A stretch of 47,493 nt of DNA from DTU049 sp033809015 (lineage in GTDB: Bacteria > Bacteroidota > Bacteroidia > Bacteroidales > DTU049). Numbering within the stretch: the first letter of the stretch is position 1; every line of letters starts with the position of its first letter. The position numbers and the translations under genes were made by a program. The notes below the pieces were generated by a model. It was not told where the DNA came from. It saw only the letters and a list, made by a program, of their open reading frames with translations, and did no database searches. Location of the stretch: contig JAPXMM010000001.1 in NCBI GenBank assembly GCA_033809015.1, positions 1-47,493 on the forward strand, written 5' to 3'. Of the stretch, positions 35,520-44,406 are shown one piece after another.

Positions 35520-36620
35520 TTAATTAAGAACTTCTTTCACTTTAGTCTCATCAGCTTTATGGTTAATGCTATATTTAGCTTCTATTACTCCATCTTTCAT
35601 AAATACTATTCCAGGATTAGCCCTTATGAGCATTTTGAGAGCTATATCATCTGCAAAGACATAAGGTATTTTTAATTTATAATTATTTAATTGCTGTTCT
35701 ACTAATTTGCTATCAGAGGAAGTAACTAAATAAGTATTGAGATTATATTTTTCTGCTAAGTTAATCCAGTTTTTTAATTTTTCTGAGTTCTTTTGATTAA
35801 TTTTTTCAATATTATAGCTGACTATGAGCATAGTAGGTTTTTTATTTAGCATCACACTATCAGTGATATCATAGCCTGTACTATCATATGTCATAATTAA
35901 TAGTGCAGGTTTTTGAGCTTTTTCTATTCTAGTATCCACGAATTCATGTTCTGCCAGCCATAGGCTATCATCCCACGGATATTGATTAGCTGGATATTCT
36001 TCTAATTGACCTGTATTTTTATTTTTGTAAATGACGAAATATTTATCCTTTAGATTGGGATCAGGCTTTAGGTCTACACCTATTTTATAAGGTAAAAAAT
36101 CTATTATAGGCAAATATGTAAGTCCATATGCTGATACTCCAAATATAAATAATGCTGAAATACCAATTATTATCCACTCCACAGTATTTTTTAACCACGA
36201 TTTTAAATATTTCCTTTGCCATATTACAAAAATTATCGCAGCAGTGATTATAATGTTTTTATAAAATGTATTCCAATTGCTTAGCTTAATAGCATCACCG
36301 AAACATCCACAATCAGACACTGCATTTGTAATAGCTAGATATAGGGTAAGAGGTAAAAAGAATGCCATAAATATCAGAGAACCCCATATAGCATATTTGG
36401 GTTTCAAATTTACTAATAATGAAAAACCTATGATAAACTCTGCTGCTGGAATTAATATAGCAAGGACTAAAGCAAAGGGAATGAAAATATCCCAATTAAA
36501 TGCGATAAAGTAATCTTCTAATTTGAACTGAAACCCCCAAGGATCTACAGCTTTCACAAAACCTGAAAATACAAAAACTAATCCTATTAATATTCTAACA
36601 ATATTTACTACTTTTTTCAT
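35520..36620 (-). CDS. DoxX/MauE-like membrane protein with thioredoxin-like tail (BT_3928-like)
   Basis: This is a 366-residue inner-membrane protein. The N-terminal half has four helices in DoxX/MauE style (VRILIGLVFVFSGFVKAVDPWGF at the start, FALVLAILIPAAEFIIGFSLL, then SDCGCFGDAIKLSNWNTFYKNI, a motif shared by MauE-type proteins). A fifth helix near 150 leads to a soluble domain (about 170-366) resembling a degenerate thioredoxin fold without a CxxC motif. This architecture is common in Bacteroidota. A role in periplasmic redox is inferred from the MauE relation only. It is divergent from rdgB. Confidence 0.75.
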   Translation of the reverse strand: MKKVVNIVRILIGLVFVFSGFVKAVDPWGFQFKLEDYFIAFNWDIFIPFALVLAILIPAAEFIIGFSLLVNLKPKYAIWGSLIFMAFFLPLTLYLAITNAVSDCGCFGDAIKLSNWNTFYKNIIITAAIIFVIWQRKYLKSWLKNTVEWIIIGISALFIFGVSAYGLTYLPIIDFLPYKIGVDLKPDPNLKDKYFVIYKNKNTGQLEEYPANQYPWDDSLWLAEHEFVDTRIEKAQKPALLIMTYDSTGYDITDSVMLNKKPTMLIVSYNIEKINQKNSEKLKNWINLAEKYNLNTYLVTSSDSKLVEQQLNNYKLKIPYVFADDIALKMLIRANPGIVFMKDGVIEAKYSINHKADETKVKEVLN

Positions 36621-36666
36621 AATAATTAATTTTTACAAATTTCTGAAATTTTTTTTAATTATTATT

Positions 36667-36674
36667 TATTTTTG
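36667..36674 (+). promoter_or_regulatory. rdgB: -7 box of rdgB
   Basis: TATTTTTG ends 8 bases before ATG 36683. With transcription starting about 7 bases after the box, the mRNA would begin at or next to the start codon. Confidence 0.5.
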
Positions 36675-36682
36675 CTAAAAAA

Positions 36683-37255
36683 ATGGAAATTGTTTTTGCT
36701 ACACATAATGAAGCTAAAGTTCACGAGATTCAAAATCTCATTGGTGAAAAAATTAAAATATTAAGCTTAACAGATATAGGGTATATAGAAGAAATCCCCG
36801 AGACTGGTAGTACATTTAATGAAAATGCTTTTATAAAAGCTAATACAATATATCAAATTTATAAAAAACCTATTTTTGCAGATGATTCTGGACTAGAAGT
36901 TAAAGCTTTGGATGGCAGGCCAGGTGTTTATTCTGCTAGATATGCTGGCATAGGTTTAGAAAATTTCGAACCACATATTATTAAATTATTGAAAGAATTG
37001 GATGGTGTAGAAGATCGCAGAGCAAGATTCAGAACAGTTATTTGTCTGATTATCAATGAAAAAACTTATTATTTCGAAGGAATAATTAATGGGAAAATAA
37101 TAGATTATCCTCGCGGCAATAATGGTTTCGGTTATGACCCTATTTTTGTACCTGATGGTTATGATAAGACATTTGCAGAGATGAACTTAGATGAGAAGAA
37201 TACCATAAGTCATCGATCACAAGCTATAAATAAAATGTTAAAATTTTTAATGTAA
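36683..37255 (+). CDS. rdgB: XTP/dITP diphosphatase (RdgB/HAM1 family)
   Basis: This 190-residue house-cleaning pyrophosphatase removes ITP and XTP from the nucleotide pool. It shows ATHNEAKVHEIQ at the N-terminus, the metal site FADDSGLEVKALDGRPGVYSARYAG, GNNGFGYDPIFVPDGYDKTFAEM and a C-terminal SHRSQAI segment. All main active-site residues are present and the length is standard. It converges on panC across the composite MITE-like region 37275-37806. Confidence 0.95.
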   Translation: MEIVFATHNEAKVHEIQNLIGEKIKILSLTDIGYIEEIPETGSTFNENAFIKANTIYQIYKKPIFADDSGLEVKALDGRPGVYSARYAGIGLENFEPHIIKLLKELDGVEDRRARFRTVICLIINEKTYYFEGIINGKIIDYPRGNNGFGYDPIFVPDGYDKTFAEMNLDEKNTISHRSQAINKMLKFLM

Positions 37256-37274
37256 GAATATAATAAATTATTTG

Positions 37275-37806
37275 AAATAGGCGTTTAGATAATAAATTTT
37301 GCTAAAAAATTTTTTTTGTAATAATGTAAAACGCTGATATTGATTTTTATCTCTTCCTGTCCGCATTGGGAAATGATTTGCACCAAAACGATGTACCGTC
37401 AACATCCTTGTTGATAAAATATGATTTTTTTTCATAGTTAGAAAAGATAGATTTTATAAAAAAGAATTTAAATAGGCGTTTAGATAATAAATTTGGCTAA
37501 AAAATTTTTTTGTAATAATGTAAAACGCTGATATCGATTTTTATCTCTTCCTGTCCGCATTGGGAAATGATTTGCTATAAAACAAGCAAGCCGTTTAGGG
37601 CAAAAGGTTTTACACTGTCTCAAGCAAGCTTTAGCTTGCGAGTTTGTAAACCCCAATGGATGATTGCGTATGTTTTATCAAATCATTTCCCCAGCGGAGA
37701 CTTTTTTTGTTACTTTTTTGTGTAGTTGACAAAAAAGTAAAATATAATTAAAACGTTATTACTATTACATTAATACTAATAATTTAGTTATTTATTAAAC
37801 GCCTAA
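37275..37806. repeat. Composite MITE-like repeat, copy 5, with duplicated left end and nested hairpins
   Basis: The left 106-107 bp (aaataggcgtttagataata to gggaaatgatttgc) occurs twice, at 37275-37381 and 37470-37575, with only a few differences. One right end (aatttagttatttattaaac + gcct) closes it at about 37806 and is inverted relative to the left ends. Inside are an inverted repeat (37555-37583 with 37672-37697, cattgggaaatgattt / aaatcatttcccca), gcaagc-ttta-gcttgc (37624-37639) and the hairpin ttacttttttgt / acaaaaaagtaa (37710-37740). No ORF is present. It fills the 568-bp space between convergent rdgB and panC. Confidence 0.75.
37710..37740. terminator. Strong hairpin between rdgB and panC
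   Basis: A perfect 12-bp stem (ttacttttttgt / acaaaaaagtaa) with a 7-base loop. Stem ends are A/T runs, so it could act as a weak terminator from either side. It belongs to the composite repeat. Confidence 0.4.
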
Positions 37807-37823
37807 TTATATAAATTATATTC

Positions 37824-38654
37824 TTAAAATAATTCCATATTATCTATCAACCTCACATCGCCCAGCCACGTTGCTATCAAAATAATTGATTTACCTTCAT
37901 TCCAATCATTTATGGTTTTTAGAGTATCAGCATTTACGATTTCTACATATTCTATTTTGAAATCTGGAAATTGACTTAGATGGTCTATCACAGCTTGTTT
38001 CACTTCGTTAATAGATTTTTTATAAGCCAAATTTTTGGCTAATAGAAGAGCTTTATATATTTCTGGGGCTAGTTTTAATTCATTTTCACTAAGTCTAAGA
38101 TTGCGACTACTCATAGCTAAGCCATTTGGCTCTCTCAATATTGAAACTGCGATTATCTCTATAGGTAAATTTTGTTGTTTTACTAACTCTTTAATTATTA
38201 CGTATTGCTGGTAATCTTTTTTACCGAAATATGCTCTATCTGGCTTAATAATATGGAATAATCTATTAACCACAATAGCTACACCATTGAAATGTCCAGG
38301 TCTGTATGCACCCTCTAAGATTTTGTCTAAATAACCAAAATCATAGCTCTCTTTTGGTGGCTCTGGATACATCTCATCTACACTTGGGGCGAAGACTACA
38401 TCACAATTATAAGTTTCTAAAAGGTTAAGATCATCATCCAATAAACGAGGATATTTATCAAAATCCTTTTTATCATTGAATTGCACTGGATTTACGAAAA
38501 TACTAACTACTGTGGTAGCATTTTCTTTTTTAGAATGTTCTATCAAAGATAAATGTCCCTGATGTAGTGCTCCCATGGTAGGTACTAGTCCTATTGGATG
38601 TTTTTGATCTGCTAAATATTCCTGTAGCTCTTTTATTTTTGTAAATACTTTCAT
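37824..38654 (-). CDS. panC: Pantothenate synthetase
   Basis: This 276-residue cytosolic ligase joins pantoate and beta-alanine with ATP. Motifs: VPTMGALHQGHLSLIEHSKK (HIGH-like), SIFVNPVQFNDKKDFDKYPR, VVFAPSVDEMYP, GHFNGVAIVVNRLFHIIKPDRAYFGKKDYQQ and SMSSRN-like AMSSRNLRLS. PanD, often adjacent in Bacteroidota, is not here. A -7 box TAATTTTG on the minus strand (38674-38681) precedes it. Confidence 0.95.
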   Translation of the reverse strand: MKVFTKIKELQEYLADQKHPIGLVPTMGALHQGHLSLIEHSKKENATTVVSIFVNPVQFNDKKDFDKYPRLLDDDLNLLETYNCDVVFAPSVDEMYPEPPKESYDFGYLDKILEGAYRPGHFNGVAIVVNRLFHIIKPDRAYFGKKDYQQYVIIKELVKQQNLPIEIIAVSILREPNGLAMSSRNLRLSENELKLAPEIYKALLLAKNLAYKKSINEVKQAVIDHLSQFPDFKIEYVEIVNADTLKTINDWNEGKSIILIATWLGDVRLIDNMELF

Positions 38655-38717
38655 AATCTTGAAAATTAATTTTCAAAATTAATAAAGAATAAGGAAACAA
38701 GAGATAAATAAAAAATA

Positions 38718-41700
38718 TCAGTTTTTTGGTTTAAAGCCCAATGTATTTCTTTCATGAGGTTTATTTGGGTTTGTAGTATTGACTACATTTTGAATATCTT
38801 CTTTAGTAATTAAAATAAGGTCATTAGAAGTTATATTATCTAATTTAGCTATTCTATCACTTTGAGTTTGAAGAATTTTTTCAAAAATATTTCTTACAAA
38901 TCTACCATTACCGAAATGTTTATCTTTATTTTCGTAAGAATCTATGAAATAGCTTATAAGTAATTGCTCAGCATCAGGTTCTAATGTCATAGATCTTTTT
39001 TTGATAAATCCATCAAAAATGTCCATTAACTCATCGGGTTTGTAATCTACGAAGTTAAAATACCTATTAAATCTTGATTTCAAACCAGGATTAGTTTCTA
39101 TTAATTCTTTCATTTCATCAGGATATCCTGCTAAAATAACCACAAATTTACCTCTATCATCTTCCATTCTTTTGAGTAGAGTTTCTAATGCTTCTTTACC
39201 AAAATCATTGCCACTATTAGGTGGATTTAAAGAATATGCTTCATCTATAAATAGTATTCCGTGCATGGCTAAATCGATGACCTTATCAGTTTTAGGACCA
39301 GTTTGGCCGATATATTCACCTACGAGGTCGTTACGAGATACTTCTACTACGTGTCCTTTAGGTAATAAACCTAGAGATTTATATATGCGACCTATTAATC
39401 TAGCGACTGTTGTTTTACCAGTACCTGGCGGACCTTGAAAAACTGCATGTAAACTTAAATTTTGTGTTGCTAAACCATGATCAGATCTTAATTTTTCTAC
39501 TCTAATATAATTTAAAAGTTGTTCAACATCTTTTTTAATATCATCCAATCCAATTAGTTCATTTAATTCAGACATTATATCTTCTATATTTTCTGAAATT
39601 TCTTCTTTAAATTCATCATCTATAGCATTATTAATATCCACTATATCTATTGTGCAAAGATCTTGATCGCTTATATTATCCATTTCTGCTAATCTAGCAG
39701 ATTGATATTGGACGATTTCTTCAAAAAGATTTCTCACTAATCTAGCATTGCCAAAAGTATCAGTTCTCGATTTATAAACATAATCTAAATATTTTGCTAC
39801 TTTTTCTTTAGCTTCATCAGTTATTTGAAAATTAGAAACTTGAACAATTCTGTTAAAAATTTCCAATAATTCTTCAGGTGTGTAATCTTTAAAAGAAAAA
39901 TATCTGGTAAACCTAGATTGCAAACCAGGATTAGATAAAATTAATTTATTCATTTCATTAGGGTATCCAGCAATAATAACCACCATTCTATCCCTTAGGT
40001 CTTCCATTCTTTTTAATAAAGTATCTATAGCCTCTTTGCCAAAATCATTCCCACCATTTTCTGGCATTAATGTGTATGCTTCATCGATAAAAAGTATACC
40101 ATCTATAGCACTATCAATAACTTTATTTGTTTTAATAGCTGTTTGCCCAATATATTCACCTACTAATTGAGAACGATCTACTTCAATTAAATTTCCTTTA
40201 GATAATAATCCTAATGATTTGTATATTTTACCCAAAAGTCTAGCAACGGTTGTTTTGCCTGTACCTGGAGGTCCTTGAAAAACTGCATGAAGAGATATAG
40301 GATTAGAACTCATACCCCTATCTCTGCGCATTTTTTCTATTTTTATATATTTCATTAAATTATTTATGTCTTCTTTTATATTAGATAATCCTACAAGTTT
40401 GTTGAGTTCTGCCATCAACTCATCTAAAGATTTTTCTTCAATATTTTCATTATTTTGTGATGTATTTTGAGGTATTATAGTATTTTTAACAGTTTCTGCC
40501 TCTTTGATAGAATCTTTGAATAGTTCCTCGTCAGGGTCTAATTTTAATGCTTTATTAAAAAAATCAATTGCTTCATCAGCTAGTTTATTATCTAATAACA
40601 CTTTGCCTAAATAATAAAATACAGAAGAATTAGTAACATTATTAATAGTTTTCTGAGAACAATTTTTAGCTATTTCTAATAGTTCATCAAATTTATTTAA
40701 ATCATATAAACAAAAAACTAAATTAGAAAAAATAGTAGGATTGGTTTTATCTATTCTATATGCTTTTTTGTAATATTCTAATTCTTTATCACTATCACCA
40801 AGCCAAGACCATGCAGCACCTATACCATTAATTGCAGAAGCAAATTCTGGATTTATTTTAAGTGCATTTTCAAAATATTCTATTGCTTTAGAATAATTTT
40901 TTTTATTAAAATACTCCATGCCAGTAGTGAATAACCTTTGAGCTTTAGGATCTATTTGTTGTATATTTTCTATTTCATCATTTTCTTTTGATGGATCATA
41001 AGTTCCTTCTTCATCACTATCATGATAGGTATTTATCATTATCGGTATAGACATTATTATTAACCACATGCCATTGCCATAGCAAACATTTGTAATTTCA
41101 TAACCTTCATTTAATTTTTCTCTAACATCTGCTTCTGGGAAATTATAATCTAAAATATAAAATTGATTTTCATAGGGAGCAATTTGACTCATTACTAGAC
41201 CCCATTTATTGTTTGAAGGACATATTGATGTAATAAAGTAGCCTTTAGACCAGTAATCTTTTATTGTTTTTGAAGGGAATTCGCTATATAACCCAAAAAT
41301 TTGTTTTCCTAAATTATTTGACTTTCCAAATACTATTATCCATCTATCATATGAAAATGATAGATGGATAATAGTATCTCCTGATTTTAAGTAATCTTTA
41401 ATCTCATTTGATGGAAAATCTTGTTTTGTTAACCATTTTTGATCAGATATTCCTGTATTTGTTGACATTACAACATACCATACTCCTTCACCAAATCCTA
41501 TATTGCTAATATCAAAATTGTCTTCCCATCCATTTGTTATTACTTCTTCTGGAAAATCTAATCTAGTACTCCATTTTTGATCTAAATATTTGCTATCATT
41601 ATCATATACTAATATCCATTTATTCTCTCCATATGCTAAACGATTTATAAAAGCTCCTTGTCTCCAGATATCATTGATTTGTTCTTCTGGGAATTTTTTT

Positions 41701-41726
41701 GAAAATAAAAAGTTTTGTCCACTCAT
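38718..41726 (-). CDS. DUF7477-TPR-double CbbX-type AAA+ ATPase
   Basis: This is a 1002-residue cytosolic protein without signal or membrane segments. Residues 1-230 are about five repeats of a roughly 45-residue unit with W-x-(V/I/L)-V-(M/F)-S and DFP patterns, as in the DUF7477 family (probably a beta-propeller-like sensor). Residues about 260-410 hold TPR repeats (AQRLFTTGMEYFNKKNYSKA, SSVFYYLGKVLLDNKLADEA). Two CbbX/CfxQ-type AAA+ modules follow, each complete. Walker A GPPGTGKT lies at 485-492 and 765-772, Walker B GILFIDEA at 543-550 and 823-830, and Arg-finger-type SRFTRYF / SRFNRYF follow. TPR plus CbbX recalls EccA of type VII secretion and Rubisco activase CbbX, but neither system is present. 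It likely remodels a protein target. The gene lies 78 bases downstream of a DUF6232 gene on the same strand. Confidence 0.85.
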   Translation of the reverse strand: MSGQNFLFSKKFPEEQINDIWRQGAFINRLAYGENKWILVYDNDSKYLDQKWSTRLDFPEEVITNGWEDNFDISNIGFGEGVWYVVMSTNTGISDQKWLTKQDFPSNEIKDYLKSGDTIIHLSFSYDRWIIVFGKSNNLGKQIFGLYSEFPSKTIKDYWSKGYFITSICPSNNKWGLVMSQIAPYENQFYILDYNFPEADVREKLNEGYEITNVCYGNGMWLIIMSIPIMINTYHDSDEEGTYDPSKENDEIENIQQIDPKAQRLFTTGMEYFNKKNYSKAIEYFENALKINPEFASAINGIGAAWSWLGDSDKELEYYKKAYRIDKTNPTIFSNLVFCLYDLNKFDELLEIAKNCSQKTINNVTNSSVFYYLGKVLLDNKLADEAIDFFNKALKLDPDEELFKDSIKEAETVKNTIIPQNTSQNNENIEEKSLDELMAELNKLVGLSNIKEDINNLMKYIKIEKMRRDRGMSSNPISLHAVFQGPPGTGKTTVARLLGKIYKSLGLLSKGNLIEVDRSQLVGEYIGQTAIKTNKVIDSAIDGILFIDEAYTLMPENGGNDFGKEAIDTLLKRMEDLRDRMVVIIAGYPNEMNKLILSNPGLQSRFTRYFSFKDYTPEELLEIFNRIVQVSNFQITDEAKEKVAKYLDYVYKSRTDTFGNARLVRNLFEEIVQYQSARLAEMDNISDQDLCTIDIVDINNAIDDEFKEEISENIEDIMSELNELIGLDDIKKDVEQLLNYIRVEKLRSDHGLATQNLSLHAVFQGPPGTGKTTVARLIGRIYKSLGLLPKGHVVEVSRNDLVGEYIGQTGPKTDKVIDLAMHGILFIDEAYSLNPPNSGNDFGKEALETLLKRMEDDRGKFVVILAGYPDEMKELIETNPGLKSRFNRYFNFVDYKPDELMDIFDGFIKKRSMTLEPDAEQLLISYFIDSYENKDKHFGNGRFVRNIFEKILQTQSDRIAKLDNITSNDLILITKEDIQNVVNTTNPNKPHERNTLGFKPKN

Positions 41727-41750
41727 ATATAATGATTTATTTTTTTAGAA

Positions 41751-41782
41751 AAAAAACCTGCCAATATATCGACAGGTTTTTT
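41751..41782. terminator. Intrinsic terminator behind the DUF6232 gene
   Basis: The stem aaaaaacctgcc / gacaggtttttt has one mismatch and an 8-base loop. A- and T-runs flank it on both sides. It lies between the DUF6232 stop and the start of the AAA+ gene, so it may partly uncouple the two genes. Confidence 0.7.
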
Positions 41783-41804
41783 AGATTTTTTTTAATGTTA
41801 ATTT

Positions 41805-42167
41805 TTAGCCTCTCTCAGCAATAGCTTCATTTAGTGCATTGACAATTCTGTCTATATAAGCTTCATCTTTACTTGTTAATGCTTCTTCACTTCCTGAAGC
41901 ACTTGCAAGGCTAATTATGTACTTGTTTTTTTGCATTATCCACCATAGTACGGCTCCAGCTAGTAATATTATTGCTAGAACCCATTGAAATGCAAAACAT
42001 ACTAATCCGATAATACCTAATATAATCGGACCAGTTCTTTTAGGTTTTACAATGTATTTAGCTACAGATGTTACATTACCCATAGAATGCATTTTACCAT
42101 AGGTTAAAAAACGAGCATTAGTAACTTTTACATCACCTTCATCAAAATAAATTTTTTCTTCTGCCAT
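41805..42167 (-). CDS. DUF6232 family small membrane protein
   Basis: This 120-residue protein is recognisable as DUF6232: an N-terminal soluble part (YFDEGDVKVTNARFLTYGK, SMGNVTSVAKYIVKP), two close hydrophobic segments (IILGIIGLVCFAFQWVLAIIL, about 69-93) forming a hairpin or one long helix pair, and the C-terminal SASGSEEALTSKDEAYIDRIVNALNEAIAERG helix. The function of the family is unknown. The N-terminal part resembles PH-like folds that read membrane or partner state. It precedes the large AAA+ gene on the same strand, with a terminator-like hairpin between. Confidence 0.78.
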   Translation of the reverse strand: MAEEKIYFDEGDVKVTNARFLTYGKMHSMGNVTSVAKYIVKPKRTGPIILGIIGLVCFAFQWVLAIILLAGAVLWWIMQKNKYIISLASASGSEEALTSKDEAYIDRIVNALNEAIAERG

Positions 42168-42425
42168 ATAATTTTTTTTGGGGGTTTATTAAAAAATTTT
42201 TACAAAAATAGTAAAATATTTGATATAATAAAATATTTTATATAATTGAAAATAATTTATTTTGTATTTATTGGATTAAATCTAAAATTATAAAGAAAAT
42301 TCAAATATATTAAGTCTATTTTTACAATAATTTACTAAAGAAAATTATTAAAGAAAAAAATAAACCAATAACAATTATTTTACATTAAATAAATATATTT
42401 ATTTAATGAATTAACAAATTTTATT

Positions 42426-42433
42426 TAATTTTG
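42426..42433 (+). promoter_or_regulatory. -7 box of the glucan operon
   Basis: TAATTTTG lies 20 bases before ATG 42454 and is the only TAnnTTTG match close to the operon start. The rest of the 280-bp gap upstream (42168-42425) is plain AT-rich DNA. Confidence 0.5.
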
Positions 42434-42453
42434 CATAAAATATACTATTGAGT

Positions 42454-44406
42454 ATGAGTTATTTATCATTTGATAAACAGCAGCTTGTAAATTTAGAGTT
42501 TTCATTGAATAGAGAAATTATCAGGGCTAATAGAGCTGGAGCATATGCTAGCACTACTATTATATATTGTAATACGCGAAAATATCATGGTTTATTAGTA
42601 TCACCACAGCCTCAATTAGATGATGATTTACATGTTTTCCTTTCGGCTATAGATGAGAGCATTATACAGCATGATGCTGAGTTTAATATTGGTATTCATC
42701 AATATCCTGGTTCTGTTTATTTTCCTAAAGGGCATAAATATGTTGAGGAATTTCAGAGTGTGCCTATTCCTACGCTTATTTATCATGTAGGAGGTGTAGT
42801 TTTGTCTAAACAACTATTATTTATAAATAAAGAAGATAGAGTCCTCATCAAATACACTCTATTAGATGCTCATAGCGATACTTTATTGCGTTTAAAACCA
42901 TTTTTAGCTTTTAGAAATTACCATACTCTCAGTAAAGCAAATATGTATGCTAATAAAAATTACGAAGAATGCGAAAATGGTATTATGATGAAGCTATACA
43001 AAGGTTATAGTCCATTGTATATTCAAATTTCTAAAGAAGCAAAATATGTTCATGCTCCAGATTGGTATTATAATATCGAATATCGAAAAGAGCTAGAACG
43101 TGGTTATGATGGACACGAAGATTTACTTGTACCAGGTTATTTCGAATTTCCTATCAAAAAAAATGAAAGTGTCATCATAAGTGCAGGTTTATCAGAGACT
43201 AAACCTAATATGCTAAAAAGATTATTTAATAATGAGCTAAAAAATAGGATACCACGTGATAGTTATGAAAATAATTTAATTAATTCTGCACAGCAGTTTA
43301 TCATACAGCGAGGTAATGATGTAGAAATAAAAGCTGGTTATCACTGGTTTGGCAGATGGGGACGTGATACTCTAATTTCTTTACCAGGATTAACATTAGT
43401 AACGGGTAACTATGATCTATGCAAAAAAGCTATAGATACACTTTTAGCTGATAAAAAAGGTCCATTGCTACCTAATGTAGGTAAACAGGAACGAGTAGCT
43501 ATCAATTCTGCTGATACATCATTATGGCTTTTCTGGACTTTGCAGCAATATCAATTATTTACTAATGAAGCACCAATGAAAATCTGGCGTTTATATAAAA
43601 ATGACTTGCAATCTATTCTTTATGGTTATCGTAATGGAGAGGCTAAAGGCATATGGATGAGTGAGGATGGATTGATAAATGCTAAATTACCAGGATATGC
43701 TTTGACATGGATGGATGCTATTGTAGATGGTAAACCTGTGACTCCTCGTTACGGAAAGCCAGTAGATATAAATGCTCTATGGTATAATGCTATTTGTTAT
43801 GCTATTTATTTAGCTGAACACGTAAATGATAACGAATTTATAGATGATTGGTTACCAATAAAAGAAAAAATCGAGAACTCTTTTTTAGAAACTTTTTGGG
43901 ATGAACAACATGACTATTTAGCTGATTATGTAGATGATGGAGAAAAAGATTGGTGTGTACGTCCTAATATGGTTTTTGCAACTTCATTACCATACGTTTG
44001 TTTAGATGAGAAAAAAAGATTATCTGTTTTGGAGAGAATACAACAAGAGCTTTTGACACCAAGAGGATTGCGAACTTTGAGTCCCAAATGTCCACATTAT
44101 CGTGGTCATTATGAAGGCCCCATAAAAGAGAGAGATCTCGCGTATCATCAAGGAACAGTGTGGCCATGGCTTTTAGGTGCTTTCGCTGAAGGATATCTTA
44201 GGATTTTTGGTAAAAATGGAATTCCATTTATTGAAAAAATTTATTTCGATTTAGAGTCTACTTTATCTGAACATGGTGTGGGTAGTATAAGCGAAGTCTT
44301 TGATGGAGATCCACCACACAAACCTGGTGGAGCTATTTCTCAGGCTTGGAGTGTAGCAGAAATTATGAGAATGAAATGGTTAATTGAAAAATATAAAAAT
44401 CTATGA
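42454..44406 (+). CDS. Glycogen debranching enzyme (amylo-alpha-1,6-glucosidase family)
   Basis: This cytosolic enzyme of about 650 residues has an N-terminal GDE_N-type domain (SLNREIIRANRAGAYASTT, YCNTRKYHGLLVSP) and a C-terminal (alpha/alpha)6 amylo-alpha-1,6-glucosidase domain. The latter shows AGYHWFGRWGRDTLISLPGL, NSADTSLWLFW, LTWMDAIVDG, RPNMVFATSLP and HQGTVWPWLLGAFAEG, with acidic catalytic residues in the family positions. The open frame can begin at TTG 42448, but ATG 42454 (MSYLSFDKQQ) is preferred. It removes branch stubs from glycogen. The GT4 gene overlaps its stop by 4 bases (ATGA), and the GH57 gene follows: the alpha-glucan cluster known from Bacteroides. Confidence 0.92.
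   Translation: MSYLSFDKQQLVNLEFSLNREIIRANRAGAYASTTIIYCNTRKYHGLLVSPQPQLDDDLHVFLSAIDESIIQHDAEFNIGIHQYPGSVYFPKGHKYVEEFQSVPIPTLIYHVGGVVLSKQLLFINKEDRVLIKYTLLDAHSDTLLRLKPFLAFRNYHTLSKANMYANKNYEECENGIMMKLYKGYSPLYIQISKEAKYVHAPDWYYNIEYRKELERGYDGHEDLLVPGYFEFPIKKNESVIISAGLSETKPNMLKRLFNNELKNRIPRDSYENNLINSAQQFIIQRGNDVEIKAGYHWFGRWGRDTLISLPGLTLVTGNYDLCKKAIDTLLADKKGPLLPNVGKQERVAINSADTSLWLFWTLQQYQLFTNEAPMKIWRLYKNDLQSILYGYRNGEAKGIWMSEDGLINAKLPGYALTWMDAIVDGKPVTPRYGKPVDINALWYNAICYAIYLAEHVNDNEFIDDWLPIKEKIENSFLETFWDEQHDYLADYVDDGEKDWCVRPNMVFATSLPYVCLDEKKRLSVLERIQQELLTPRGLRTLSPKCPHYRGHYEGPIKERDLAYHQGTVWPWLLGAFAEGYLRIFGKNGIPFIEKIYFDLESTLSEHGVGSISEVFDGDPPHKPGGAISQAWSVAEIMRMKWLIEKYKNL

Noticed and set aside
38718..41726. 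Type VII secretion (EccA) locus
   Set aside because: TPR plus CbbX resembles EccA, but no EccB-E, WXG100 or FtsK-like genes are in the window.
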